Below are positions 1 to 7,547 of a stretch of DNA of 15,444 nt, one piece after another. Both the position numbers and the translations under genes were made by a program. The number at the start of each line of letters is the position of its first letter. Positions within the stretch are counted from its first letter, which is position 1. The stretch covers positions 1 through 15,444 of the forward strand of contig JAISXC010000151.1 in NCBI GenBank assembly GCA_031270875.1, in the 5' to 3' direction. The notes beneath the pieces are model-generated. The model was not told the DNA's origin. It made no database searches and was given only the letters and a program-made list of their open reading frames with translations. This DNA is from Desulfovibrio sp. GTDB lineage: Bacteria > Desulfobacterota > Desulfovibrionia > Desulfovibrionales > Desulfovibrionaceae.

Positions 1-2
1 TG

Positions 3-185
3 ACGGTCGCAGGAGATCATGCCGCGAACGATCTGTTCGGCGCCGGGGCGGAAAGCTGGCGGCAGCGCTTCATCGCCAACGGCATACAGGTTCAGGCGGT
101 CTCAAAAGGGCTTGGCGAATATCCCGCTTTTGTGGAGCGGTGGATTGACGGCCTGAAAAAACTGTCCGGCCGGGAAGATCGCTGA
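3..185 (+). CDS. cbiK: Sirohydrochlorin cobaltochelatase, CbiK type (C-terminal fragment)
   Basis: Only the last 60 codons are in the window; the reading frame is open to the left edge and ends in TGA at 183-185. CbiK-family enzymes insert Co2+ into sirohydrochlorin in the anaerobic branch of cobalamin synthesis. The fragment shows the family's C-terminal signature: VAGDHAANDLFG followed by a Trp-containing segment and the motif KGLGEYPAFVERWID, which corresponds to the GLGENPAI region near the end of known CbiK proteins. The His in AGDH is the position known in the family as a metal/porphyrin-site residue. Whether it is a cytoplasmic or an exported periplasmic variant cannot be judged, because the N-terminus is missing. 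The next gene starts 14 bases downstream on the same strand, so the two are probably co-transcribed. Confidence 0.8.
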   Translation, partial: TVAGDHAANDLFGAGAESWRQRFIANGIQVQAVSKGLGEYPAFVERWIDGLKKLSGREDR

Positions 186-199
186 AATGTGAGCCCGCC

Positions 200-886
200 G
201 TGCGGATAGGGGCGCTGCAAAAAACCACCCTGCTCGACTTTCCCGGCAGGGTCAGCGCAGTTGTGTTCGTCCGTGGCTGCAATTTTTTCTGCCCTTACTG
301 CCATAATCCGGATTTGAAGCGTCAGGGGGACCTGCTGGAGCCTGACGACATTCTGGAGTTTTTAACGCGGCGCAGGCGGTTTTTGGAAGGCGTGGTCATC
401 ACCGGCGGGGAGCCGGGCCTGCAGGAGGAGCTGGCGGAATTTTGCCGTAGTCTCAAAGAGCTGGGCTACGCGATCAAACTCGACACCAACGGCAGCAGGC
501 CGGATGTTCTGGACCAACTGTTGCGGGAAAATCTTCTGGACTATGTCGCCATGGACATCAAGGCTGACCCGCGCCGCTACCCGCGGGAAATATCCGTCGA
601 GGACGCGGGGGACGCGGTGTCCGCAAGCATCAATCTTCTCAACGGCAGTTCGGTGCCGCGCGAGTTCCGAGTGCCCTGCGTGGAGCCCTTTGTCAACAGG
701 GAGAGTTTTCAGGCCATTCTGGAGATGATTCCCGGTGACATTCCGGTCTTTCTACAAAAAGTGCGGCTTGAGCGCGTTCTGGATCCGGATTTTTTCACCG
801 GCAAAGGGCGCGCCCTGAACCGGACGGAGATGGAGAGTTTGCGGACACAGGCGGATGCCTGTGGAAAGACGTGCCTGATACGCTGA
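200..886 (+). CDS. Anaerobic ribonucleoside-triphosphate reductase activating protein (NrdG-like radical SAM)
   Basis: A 228-residue radical SAM protein expected to generate the glycyl radical of an anaerobic class III ribonucleotide reductase. The N-terminus carries the cluster motif C27-x3-C31-x2-C34 within GCNFFCPYCHNPDL, which is typical of NrdG2/pyruvate-formate-lyase-activase-like proteins. TGGEP lies at about residues 68-72 and LDTNGS at about 94-99, both usual for SAM binding. The length suits the shorter NrdG2-type family rather than the ferredoxin-extended PflA type. The chosen start is GTG at 200, because the only nearby ATG (187) runs straight into a stop. The Shine-Dalgarno sequence is poor, so translation may be coupled to the cbiK-like gene ending at 185. 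No nrdD or other glycyl-radical enzyme is in the window, so the partner is unproven and another glycyl-radical enzyme is possible. Confidence 0.82.
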   Translation: MRIGALQKTTLLDFPGRVSAVVFVRGCNFFCPYCHNPDLKRQGDLLEPDDILEFLTRRRRFLEGVVITGGEPGLQEELAEFCRSLKELGYAIKLDTNGSRPDVLDQLLRENLLDYVAMDIKADPRRYPREISVEDAGDAVSASINLLNGSSVPREFRVPCVEPFVNRESFQAILEMIPGDIPVFLQKVRLERVLDPDFFTGKGRALNRTEMESLRTQADACGKTCLIR

Positions 887-892
887 GGCGGT

Positions 893-931
893 CCGGACTT
901 CCGGACATGCCCGCCGAATGCGGAAGTCCGG
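893..931. terminator. Perfect 11-bp stem-loop after the nrdG-like gene
   Basis: CCGGACTTCCG at 893-903 is exactly complementary to CGGAAGTCCGG at 921-931, with a 17-base loop. It begins 7 bases after the stop codon at 886. There is no clear T-run on either side, so it is not a canonical intrinsic terminator. It may instead stabilise the 3' end or act together with the second stem at 959-994 between the convergent genes. Confidence 0.5.
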
Positions 932-958
932 CCCTTCGCTCGTATGGCCCGTGGAAGC

Positions 959-994
959 GGAGCCCGCGTTTCCGGCGTCTTTTTTCGCGGCTCC
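959..994. terminator. Stem-loop directly after the dctM stop codon
   Basis: GGAGCCCGCG at 959-968 pairs with CGCGGCTCC at 986-994, with one bulged base and a 17-base loop. It starts 1 base after the dctM stop codon (996-998 on the minus strand). A T6 run (980-985) lies in the loop of the plus-strand reading; no T-run follows the stem in the minus direction. It is a plausible 3' boundary of the long minus-strand operon, but not a textbook terminator. Confidence 0.45.
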
Positions 995-995
995 T

Positions 996-2285
996 TTACC
1001 ACTTCATGCCGAAGTATTTCGGCAGGAAAGTGACGATTTCCGGGAAGAAGATGGAGGCAAAAGTCAGAGACGACAAAACGATTATATACGGGAGGGCTCC
1101 TTTTGCCACCTTCTCCAGGCTTTGCCCGGAAAGGTTCATGGCGATGAAGAGGTTTACCCCCAGCGGCGGCGTGAGCAGGGCGACTTCGTTGGTCAGTACC
1201 CAGAATATGCCGAAGTAGACCGGATCTATGCCCACTTTTTTGATGATGGGGATAAAAATGGGGGCGAGCACCACAATCGTGGCCAGCGTTTCCATGAACA
1301 TGCCCAGGAAAAACAGCAGAAGCATGATCATTATCAAAATAAGCGCGGGATTCTGCGTAATCGCCAGCATGTTTGCGGCAAGCTGCTGGGGTATCTGGTA
1401 CATGGTCAGAAACCGGCCGAATACGTTGGAAACGCCCACAACGATAATAATGGTGCCGGTGGAGACGACAGCCATGCGGATGGCCTGGAACACGGCCTGG
1501 CGGGAAAGGCGCTTTGTTATGACGAAACCGACGAAAAGCGAATACCATACGGCGACGATGGATGCTTCCACCGGGGTGCAGATTCCGGCGTAAATACCGC
1601 CCAGGATGATGACCGGCGCGAGGAGGGACCAGATATTGCGCAGGATTATGCGTCTGGCCGTTTTGCCGTCGGGCATTTCCATATCGCCCCTGAAGCCAGC
1701 GCGGCGGGCGAGGACGTATGCCGTCAGCATAAGGGCGGAACCCACGATGAGGCCGGGAATGAACCCGCTTGTGAACAGGGCCGAGATGGAGACGTTGGCG
1801 ATAATGCCGTAGACCAGCATGGGGTTGCTCGGCGGAATCAGAATGCCGAGCGTGCCGCCGGTCGCGGAAACGCCCGCCGCGTATTCCGGCGAGTAACCAC
1901 GCGCGATCATTGAGGGTATCATAAGACTTCCCATGGCGGCCACCGTGCCGGGGCCGGATCCGATCATGGAGGCGAAGAACATGCAGCCCAGAATGGTCAC
2001 AATGCCGAGACCGCCCCGGACGCGGCCGACGGCCAGCGAGGCGACCTCGACAATCTGTTCCGCCATGCCGCCCCGGTCCATGAGCGCGCCCGCGAAGACG
2101 AAGCCGACAACGGCCAGCAGGGGGAACATGTCAGCGATTTTGTACAGGTCCGTCGCGAGCATGGCGAGGGGAATGTCGCTCAGGATGACGACCGTGACCG
2201 ACGAGACGCCGAGGGCGACAAACACCGGCGCTCCCAGCATAAGCATGCCGATCATGACCACCCAGATGAGGACTTCAAGGGGCAT
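996..2285 (-). CDS. dctM: TRAP transporter large permease subunit, DctM family
   Basis: A 429-residue, very hydrophobic protein of the normal length for DctM, the 12-14-helix subunit that couples Na+ flow to substrate uptake in tripartite ATP-independent periplasmic transporters. Family landmarks include the N-terminal segment ending MLGAPVFVALG, the GSGPGTVAAMGSLMIPSM motif, SATGGTLGILIPPSNPMLVYG, and TPPLGVNLFIA near the C-terminus. The frame stays open 33 codons further upstream, but the ATG at 2285 is chosen. Its first base overlaps the last base of the dctQ TGA (TGATG), and a GAGGAGGTG Shine-Dalgarno sequence precedes it. It is the last gene of the long minus-strand run. Transport mechanism and family are secure; the substrate is not deducible from this subunit. 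Confidence 0.93.
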   Translation of the reverse strand: MPLEVLIWVVMIGMLMLGAPVFVALGVSSVTVVILSDIPLAMLATDLYKIADMFPLLAVVGFVFAGALMDRGGMAEQIVEVASLAVGRVRGGLGIVTILGCMFFASMIGSGPGTVAAMGSLMIPSMIARGYSPEYAAGVSATGGTLGILIPPSNPMLVYGIIANVSISALFTSGFIPGLIVGSALMLTAYVLARRAGFRGDMEMPDGKTARRIILRNIWSLLAPVIILGGIYAGICTPVEASIVAVWYSLFVGFVITKRLSRQAVFQAIRMAVVSTGTIIIVVGVSNVFGRFLTMYQIPQQLAANMLAITQNPALILIMIMLLLFFLGMFMETLATIVVLAPIFIPIIKKVGIDPVYFGIFWVLTNEVALLTPPLGVNLFIAMNLSGQSLEKVAKGALPYIIVLSSLTFASIFFPEIVTFLPKYFGMKW

Positions 2286-2791
2286 CAGAACACCTCCTCG
2301 CTGGGTATGACCAATGGTTCCCGTTTGGTCAGGATTTTCCACCATCGCTCGACAAGGCGGACGCTTTGCAGGGCGAAAGCGCATGGCAGGGCCAGATACA
2401 CGAGGCGCATGTCCAGCATAAGCGCGCCGGAGATCATGGGACGCGTCGCCATGCCGGCGACGAAGTCATACCCCACCTTGGCGGTGATCACACAAAAGGC
2501 CAGCCAGACAAGATCCGTCGCGAAAAGCAGAAAGGCCTGAAGAAAGCGGGGCAAAAATTTCAACTGCGCCGTCACGCGGATATGCAGATTTTTTGCCGCC
2601 ACGCCGCTTGCGGCGAAATAAACGAGGTACAGAAAAGCGAACCGCGTCACCTCCTCAATCCAGGCTATGGTCCTTCCGCTGCCGTAGCGCAGCGCCACTT
2701 GCGCCATGAGCAGGGTGACGATGGCCATGAGGAGAACGCCGCAGAAGTATTCCTCAAAATTTTCCCAGAGGTTTCGCAGGGTTTTTCGCAT
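2285..2791 (-). CDS. dctQ: TRAP transporter small permease subunit, DctQ family
   Basis: A 168-residue membrane protein with about four hydrophobic helices (roughly residues 15-36, 48-65, 85-110 and 128-145), as expected for DctQ, the four-helix partner that joins DctM to receive the loaded binding protein. Recognisable family features are QVALRYG just after helix 1 and a TRFAFLYLVYFAASG segment in helix 2, where DctQ proteins usually have an E-E-x-x-R-F-x-F-x-W/Y pattern (here IEEVTRFAF). The start ATG is preceded by AAGGTGAA. The gene ends in a TGATG overlap with dctM, so translational coupling of the two membrane subunits is likely. A stem-loop separates it from dctP upstream. Confidence 0.9.
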   Translation of the reverse strand: MRKTLRNLWENFEEYFCGVLLMAIVTLLMAQVALRYGSGRTIAWIEEVTRFAFLYLVYFAASGVAAKNLHIRVTAQLKFLPRFLQAFLLFATDLVWLAFCVITAKVGYDFVAGMATRPMISGALMLDMRLVYLALPCAFALQSVRLVERWWKILTKREPLVIPSEEVF

Positions 2792-2830
2792 GGGGATTCA
2801 CCTTGGTTGCGCGTTGGGTCGCGCGGAAGG

Positions 2831-2851
2831 GGGCGCCGCCCTGCGGCGCCC
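2831..2851 (-). promoter_or_regulatory. Intercistronic stem-loop between dctP and dctQ
   Basis: GGGCGCCGC at 2831-2839 pairs perfectly with GCGGCGCCC at 2843-2851, leaving a three-base loop in the 66-base gap between dctP and dctQ. No U-tract follows. Such GC-rich stems behind a binding-protein gene often protect the upstream message or partly stop transcription, giving more binding protein than permease. That role is inferred here. Confidence 0.55.
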
Positions 2852-2857
2852 TTGTCA

Positions 2858-3865
2858 TTACGGCTTTGTTCTGCCGAGGCTTTTCATCACGTTGTCAAGC
2901 AAAGTCAAATCGCCGATTTTGTCGTAGAACTGCGGCCATACTGTCATGGCCCTCCCGCTCCATTCGGTCTCGTCATCGGGTTTGTCTATAATCCGCACGC
3001 CGGCTTTGGCGATGGCCGCCTTGAGATCCCTGTCCATCTCGGCGATCATGGCGCGGTTGTTTTTCGTGGCCTGCCTGCCCGCCTCAAGAACGGTCTTCCT
3101 GATGTCGGGCGGGAGTTTCTCAAGCCAGTCGGCATTGACCACGATGGGGCCGATCCACATTTTGTAGTGGATTTCCGTGATGTATTTCTGCACTTCCTCG
3201 AATTTGTTGGAGGCGAATACGGCATAGGGATTTTCCTGTCCGTCCACAACTTTTTGCTGGAGCGCGTTGAAGGTTTCATCCCAGGCCATGGGCGCCGGCT
3301 CGCAGCCCCATGCCTTGAAGGTGGCGATCATGATGGGGTTGTTGGGCACGCGGATCTTGAGCCCTTTGAGATCCGCCAGGGTTTTGACCTGATGCCTGGA
3401 ATTGCTGAGCACGCGGAAGCCCTGCACCAGCCAGCCCACAGCCATGTTGCCGCTTTCCCTGATCATGCGTTTGTTGATCTCGTCCCAGTTTTCGTCCATG
3501 GCCTTGTAGGCTTCTTCAAAATTGTTGAAGATGTACGGGAGATCGAAGAATCCGAGGGAAGGGCTGAAGAGCGTCGCGTTGTTGACCGCGAGGCTTGCCG
3601 CCTGGATAACCTTGTTCTGGATGTCCTGAAAGTTGCGTTCTTCGCCGCCGAGCTGGCTGGCGGGGTATACCTGCACTTCGACGGCGCCGTTGGCGGCTTT
3701 TTCCACGTAGTTCTTGAAATCAAGAGCCGCGGCGTGATGCGGCTCCCTGACCATCGCCCCGGAACTGTGGCTGTAGCGGATGACGATTTTTTGCTGCGCC
3801 GCGTGGACGGGCACTGCCAAAAGACATACGAGCGCCATGACAGATAATGCTTTCAACAGGTTCAT
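2858..3865 (-). CDS. dctP: TRAP transporter periplasmic substrate-binding protein, DctP family
   Basis: A 335-residue exported solute-binding protein. Residues 1-22 form a clear signal peptide (short basic N-end, hydrophobic core, cleavage near VHA|AQQ). The mature protein has the DctP fold markers: ASQLGGEERNFQDIQ (about 69-83), FFDLPYIF (106-113), GLKIRVPNNP (168-177) and VVDGQENP (206-213). R172 in KIRVP and N212 in GQENP occupy positions that in characterised members hold the carboxylate of an organic-acid ligand, so an acidic or polar ligand is expected. A strong GGAGG Shine-Dalgarno lies 6 bases before the ATG. The gene sits 24 bases after the SDR gene and is followed by dctQM, completing a full TRAP system. 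Ligand identity is unknown. Confidence 0.93.
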   Translation of the reverse strand: MNLLKALSVMALVCLLAVPVHAAQQKIVIRYSHSSGAMVREPHHAAALDFKNYVEKAANGAVEVQVYPASQLGGEERNFQDIQNKVIQAASLAVNNATLFSPSLGFFDLPYIFNNFEEAYKAMDENWDEINKRMIRESGNMAVGWLVQGFRVLSNSRHQVKTLADLKGLKIRVPNNPIMIATFKAWGCEPAPMAWDETFNALQQKVVDGQENPYAVFASNKFEEVQKYITEIHYKMWIGPIVVNADWLEKLPPDIRKTVLEAGRQATKNNRAMIAEMDRDLKAAIAKAGVRIIDKPDDETEWSGRAMTVWPQFYDKIGDLTLLDNVMKSLGRTKP

Positions 3866-3889
3866 ACGATCCTCCGGTAAAGTTTGACT

Positions 3890-4813
3890 CTAGACTTCCC
3901 TCCCCAGCACAACGCTGAGGTAATCTTTTACAGCCGTTTCAATTGTAAAGTCGGGCTTCCAGCCGAAATCACGCCGCGCTGGCGTATCGTCAAAATGGAC
4001 AGCGTACGGCGAGAGCGCGGTTTCTTCGTCGGAGAAAACGAGTGTGGCTTGGCGGCAGTGTCCGGCGGCGATTTCAGCCACCTCCCGCAATGTGTGGACG
4101 CTTCCGCAAACGGTATAGATTCTTTCTTTAGGAGCCTTGGCATTCCAAAGCATGAGCATGGCCTTGATGCAGTCGTGGATGTACAGCCAGTCGCCGCGCT
4201 CTTCCGGGTTTTCGATGAAGACTTCACCCCCGGCTGCGATGCGGTTAAGCATGCCTGCGGTGTACAGGGCAGTCATACCGTGTCGCCGGTTCGGGCCCCA
4301 TACCCACGAAGGCCTGATGCCGCGCGCGTCGATACCGTGATTTTTCGCATACCAGCGCATCAGATGTTCGCTGGCGAGTTTTGTCTGACCATAAATGTTG
4401 GGCGGGTTCATGATGCCGTCTTGCGGCACCGGTTCCGGCTGTCGGGGGTCGTATATCGAAATGGAACTCATGAAGAAAAATCGTCGCACTCCAAAAGTCA
4501 CCGCCGCGTCCAAAAGGATTTGTGTTGAATGAAAATTGACTCGGAATGCCTCCAGAGGATTGCTTTCGGACGGCTCTCCCCCCATCAGAGCGCCGCAATG
4601 GAAAATGCCGTCAATTTTGTGTACGCATACGGCCTTGCGGAGATCAATCTCCGCGCCGCAATCCCCGCGTACATACGTAACTTCGGGAATACCCATGAGG
4701 CACGCGGGTTGCGGCGCCACGTCGAAAACCACAACCGTATCGCCCTGGTTCAGCAGGGCACGTACGAGAAAGACGCCTATGAAACCGCCGCCGCCTGTGA
4801 CGAGAATGCGCAT
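3890..4813 (-). CDS. NAD(P)-dependent epimerase/dehydratase (extended SDR)
   Basis: A 307-residue extended short-chain dehydrogenase/reductase, probably cytoplasmic. The N-terminal Rossmann motif TGGGGFIG (6-13) and an acidic residue at the end of strand 2 (D31 in VVVFD) favour NAD(H). The catalytic set is visible as SSIS (116-119) and Y141-x3-K145 in YGQTK, followed by RPSWVWGP (167-174). Homologues act on nucleotide sugars, but the same family also contains sugar and sugar-acid dehydrogenases. With no nucleotide-sugar genes nearby and a transporter adjacent, a catabolic oxidation or epimerisation of the imported substrate is the likelier job (inference). AGGAGG lies 5 bases before the ATG. 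A segment about 65 bases upstream (4889-4896) can pair with that ribosome site. Confidence 0.85.
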   Translation of the reverse strand: MRILVTGGGGFIGVFLVRALLNQGDTVVVFDVAPQPACLMGIPEVTYVRGDCGAEIDLRKAVCVHKIDGIFHCGALMGGEPSESNPLEAFRVNFHSTQILLDAAVTFGVRRFFFMSSISIYDPRQPEPVPQDGIMNPPNIYGQTKLASEHLMRWYAKNHGIDARGIRPSWVWGPNRRHGMTALYTAGMLNRIAAGGEVFIENPEERGDWLYIHDCIKAMLMLWNAKAPKERIYTVCGSVHTLREVAEIAAGHCRQATLVFSDEETALSPYAVHFDDTPARRDFGWKPDFTIETAVKDYLSVVLGREV

Positions 4814-4820
4814 GCTTGCC

Positions 4821-4896
4821 TCCTGTCAGATGGTTTCGCCCCAAGATGTCGCTGCCATTTTCCCCATGGACGATTTTTCATTCTTGTTTGACAGGA
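4821..4896 (-). promoter_or_regulatory. Inverted repeat overlapping the SDR ribosome-binding site
   Basis: In the 99-base gap between the ThDP-enzyme gene and the SDR gene, TCCTGTCA (4821-4828) and TGACAGGA (4889-4896) are exact reverse complements. On the minus-strand RNA the promoter-proximal copy could pair with the segment containing half of the AGGAGG ribosome site (4819-4824). The loop would be about 60 bases. An 8-bp match in a gap this size can arise by chance, so confidence is low. Confidence 0.25.
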
Positions 4897-4912
4897 TTAA
4901 CAGATGGAATAG

Positions 4913-6610
4913 TCACTTTGCCTTGTAGTCGCCAAGTTGTCCGAGCGCGATGCTGGCGGGACTGATTATCTCAGGATCTGTCAACACATTTACACAGGCC
5001 ACCGTATTCGCCGCGAATGCTTCTTCCAGCGCCGGTCGAATATCTTCCGGCCGTTCCACCAAAAAGCCCTTGCCGCCGAAGGCTTCCACCAGGCCGTGAT
5101 AGGGGGTGACGCCAAGCAAAGTCACTGAATCCAGCGTATGCCCCAGACGCAGTTGCTGGCTGTGGCGGATCATCCCCCAGCTTTGATCGTTGGAAACCAC
5201 AATCACAAGGGGAAGTCTTTTACGAATGGCGGTGTGCGTCTCCATAAAATTGAAGCCCAAAGAGCCATCGCCCGTCAGTAAGGCCACACGGCTGTTCGGA
5301 TAGACAAGGCGCGCCGCCATTGCGTCCGGCAATCCGCCGCCTATGCACCAGAACTGACCGTGGTCAAGAATGCGGTACGGCTTGCGCACGGTACGCCCGA
5401 TAAGCGTCCAGGTAAGCGTGTCGCCGCCGTCCGCCAGTACCACATCGTCGTCACGATCCATAAACCGGTCGACCTCATGCACCAGCCGCATAGGATGGAT
5501 GGGAACCGCGGCGCTTGTCATATTTGGCAGCATGGCTTCACGGCAACGTTGCTTCTCACGGTGAAGTTCCTGTACCCAGGCGGCGTAACGTTTGCCCATG
5601 ACTCCGGCAAGGCCTGATGCGTCCAAACGGTCATTCGCCGCCTTGAGAAAGGCCCTCACATCGCTGATGATGGGCAGAGAAATACCCCTGTTGCGCCCCA
5701 GTTCCTCACCCGCGATATCGACTTGAATGAGCGTGCCGGCTTTATTGTAAGCGCCGCCGAAAAAATGGTTGAGTGAGATGCGATGCCCGAGAATTAACGC
5801 CACTTCAGCTTCGGCGAAAGCCTTTTTCGCAGTCAGCGGACGATGGGGAGCGGCCAGGCCAAAGCACAATGGATGAAGATCAGAAATAAGCCCGCGCCCC
5901 ATATTGGCGGTAAATACAGGAATGCCGCTTTGTTCCACAAAACGCAGGAGTTCCTCCGCCGCTTTGGAATAGCCGCCACCGCTGCCGACAACCAGAATGG
6001 GTTTTGTTATCTGGTTGAGTAAATCTATCGCGCGATTCACTCCTTCCATATCCACGGGCCGGGAATGAACTTCTGTTTTGAAATAAACGCAGGACTCATC
6101 AGGCATGGCTTTGGCAAGTACGTTGCAGGGCAGCTCAAGAAAAACAGGACCAGGCCGTCCCGTAATGCAGGTGCGATAGGCCATTTCCACATATTCCGCC
6201 ACCCGTTCGGTTTCGGTGCATACAAAGGCCGCTTTGACAATGGGCGTGGCGATAGCGGCCTGTTTGGCATCCTGGAGATCAAGTTTGTCACGACAATCCG
6301 TACCCGATGCTCCGGCTATGACAAGCAGCGGCGTGCAATTGGCAGCAGCCTGTTGCAAAGGTGAAATGCAGTTGGTGAAGCCTGGGCCGGCTGTAAGCAT
6401 GGCCACACCGGGTTTTCCCGTCATCCTCGCATACGCGTCAGCCATGAAGGTAGCCGCCTGTTCATGCCTAGTGTCAATCATGCGTATACGGCTTTTTTCC
6501 AAAGTATCGTGGATATGGTTAAGGTGTCCGCCGGTCAGGGTAAAAACAAACTCCACGCCGAGATCAATGAGCGCGCGCGCGGCGGCTTCGCCCCCATTGG
6601 AACATTTCAT
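4913..6610 (-). CDS. ThDP-dependent enzyme of the acetolactate synthase / 2-hydroxyacyl-CoA lyase superfamily
   Basis: A 565-residue thiamine-diphosphate enzyme with the usual three domains: pyrimidine-binding (about 1-165), central (about 190-325) and diphosphate-binding (about 385-545). The catalytic Glu that activates the cofactor is present at E50 (DTRHEQAA). The Mg/diphosphate motif runs from GDGS (447-450) to SND (473-475). The family covers carboligations and 2-oxoacid decarboxylations, as well as acyl-CoA lyases; the exact reaction is open. Glyoxylate carboligase is disfavoured because that enzyme lacks this Glu. ATG 6610 is chosen because AAGGAG sits 5 bases upstream; an ATG at 6628, overlapping the previous stop as TAATG, would add six residues. 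The next gene upstream is a beta-hydroxyacid dehydrogenase, suggesting the aldehyde product is reduced there, or the reverse sequence. Confidence 0.85.
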   Translation of the reverse strand: MKCSNGGEAAARALIDLGVEFVFTLTGGHLNHIHDTLEKSRIRMIDTRHEQAATFMADAYARMTGKPGVAMLTAGPGFTNCISPLQQAAANCTPLLVIAGASGTDCRDKLDLQDAKQAAIATPIVKAAFVCTETERVAEYVEMAYRTCITGRPGPVFLELPCNVLAKAMPDESCVYFKTEVHSRPVDMEGVNRAIDLLNQITKPILVVGSGGGYSKAAEELLRFVEQSGIPVFTANMGRGLISDLHPLCFGLAAPHRPLTAKKAFAEAEVALILGHRISLNHFFGGAYNKAGTLIQVDIAGEELGRNRGISLPIISDVRAFLKAANDRLDASGLAGVMGKRYAAWVQELHREKQRCREAMLPNMTSAAVPIHPMRLVHEVDRFMDRDDDVVLADGGDTLTWTLIGRTVRKPYRILDHGQFWCIGGGLPDAMAARLVYPNSRVALLTGDGSLGFNFMETHTAIRKRLPLVIVVSNDQSWGMIRHSQQLRLGHTLDSVTLLGVTPYHGLVEAFGGKGFLVERPEDIRPALEEAFAANTVACVNVLTDPEIISPASIALGQLGDYKAK

Positions 6611-6627
6611 TTTATCTCCTTGTTCCA

Positions 6628-7521
6628 TTATGGCTGTTTCCCCCAAAATTCATCCACCGCCTTCCACATGGCCGCGTTGTCCTCGGCGCCCAAACCATGC
6701 AGGGAGGCCAGTCTGTTCAAGGTATCCACAGCGTTGCCCAGCGGCATGGGCAGGTTCAATTTTCTGGCCATTTCCAGGCACAGGTGGTTGTCCTTTATCA
6801 GCATATCCACAGTGAAAGACGGGTCAGTGTAATGTTGTTCACTGATACGGGCGCCGATTTCCTGATACAGGCCGCTGACGGTGCCGGCATTCGCAGCCAC
6901 CGCCACATCAAGCAGCATCTTTTGGGAAATACCCAAACGAGCGGCGAGTGCCATTATTTCAGCGGCGCAGGCGTTGATGGCGCCGAACATCATGTTGTTC
7001 AACAGCTTGAGTTTGTTGCCGGATCCCAGCGGTCCAAGATGGAAGACATTTTTTATTGATCCGCCCAGCGCCGTCAGCACCGGTGTCACAGCCTCGACAT
7101 GCTCCTTTTCGCCGCCGACAGGAAATGCCCAGCCGCCAACGCCGGCAGGTCTGCCCAAAACCGGCGCGTCCACAAGACCAGCGCCTCGCCGCCCTAACAG
7201 CTCGCCCATGCGGATATTTCCTTCAGGTTCGGTCGTGCTCATATTCACTACGACCAAACCGGGTCGGGCATTTTTCAAAATGCCGTTTTCTCCGGCGATG
7301 ACCTCCTCTGTTTCCTTGGGACCCGGCACAAACATGATCACACAATCCGTTGCGGCGGCCAGAGAATCCGGCCCGGCGGCGAGGGTAAAACCGGCCTTTG
7401 CCGCGCGTTCCGCGGCACGGATAAAGGGATCGTGGCCCTGGACGTCAAATCCGCATTCGCGCAATTTTTCCGCCGCCCGCAAACCCATGATGCCAAGACC
7501 CGCAATGCCGATTGTATGCAT
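6628..7521 (-). CDS. NAD(P)-dependent beta-hydroxyacid dehydrogenase (3-hydroxyisobutyrate / tartronate-semialdehyde reductase-like)
   Basis: A 297-residue two-domain dehydrogenase. The N-terminal nucleotide motif is GLGIMG (8-13). The substrate loop is DAPVLGRPAGVGG (118-130), and the catalytic Lys is K172 in GSGNKLKLLNN. IKDN near 242-245 also matches the family. The family interconverts 3-hydroxyacids and semialdehydes and includes GarR/GlxR, 3-hydroxyisobutyrate dehydrogenase and sulfolactaldehyde reductase. The usual DAPVSGG is changed to DAPVLGR, removing the Ser that contacts the substrate carboxylate in classical members, so the substrate may be non-standard. ATG 7521 is chosen over a TTG at 7551 because the Rossmann motif then begins at its normal distance from the start. 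The upstream transketolase gene ends 26 bases before. Confidence 0.87.
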   Translation of the reverse strand: MHTIGIAGLGIMGLRAAEKLRECGFDVQGHDPFIRAAERAAKAGFTLAAGPDSLAAATDCVIMFVPGPKETEEVIAGENGILKNARPGLVVVNMSTTEPEGNIRMGELLGRRGAGLVDAPVLGRPAGVGGWAFPVGGEKEHVEAVTPVLTALGGSIKNVFHLGPLGSGNKLKLLNNMMFGAINACAAEIMALAARLGISQKMLLDVAVAANAGTVSGLYQEIGARISEQHYTDPSFTVDMLIKDNHLCLEMARKLNLPMPLGNAVDTLNRLASLHGLGAEDNAAMWKAVDEFWGKQP

Positions 7522-7547
7522 TGTTACCCCGCTTTTTCGTTGGAGAA

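Noticed and set aside
918..1913. Long plus-strand open frame of about 331 codons across dctM
   Set aside because: It runs opposite the strongly supported dctM gene. Its translation is rich in His, Asp and Gly with no family signature, as expected for an antisense shadow in GC-rich DNA.
2286..2384. N-terminal extension of dctM by 33 residues
   Set aside because: The extension lies wholly inside dctQ in another frame, is not hydrophobic, and the inner ATG has a strong ribosome site and the TGATG overlap.
2366..3847. 493-codon plus-strand open frame opposite dctQ/dctP
   Set aside because: Antisense shadow of the dctP and dctQ genes, both of which have clear motifs, a signal peptide and ribosome sites on the other strand.
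4913..6610. Glyoxylate carboligase for the ThDP enzyme
   Set aside because: Known glyoxylate carboligases lack the conserved catalytic Glu, which is present here as E50; no hydroxypyruvate isomerase or glycerate kinase is adjacent.
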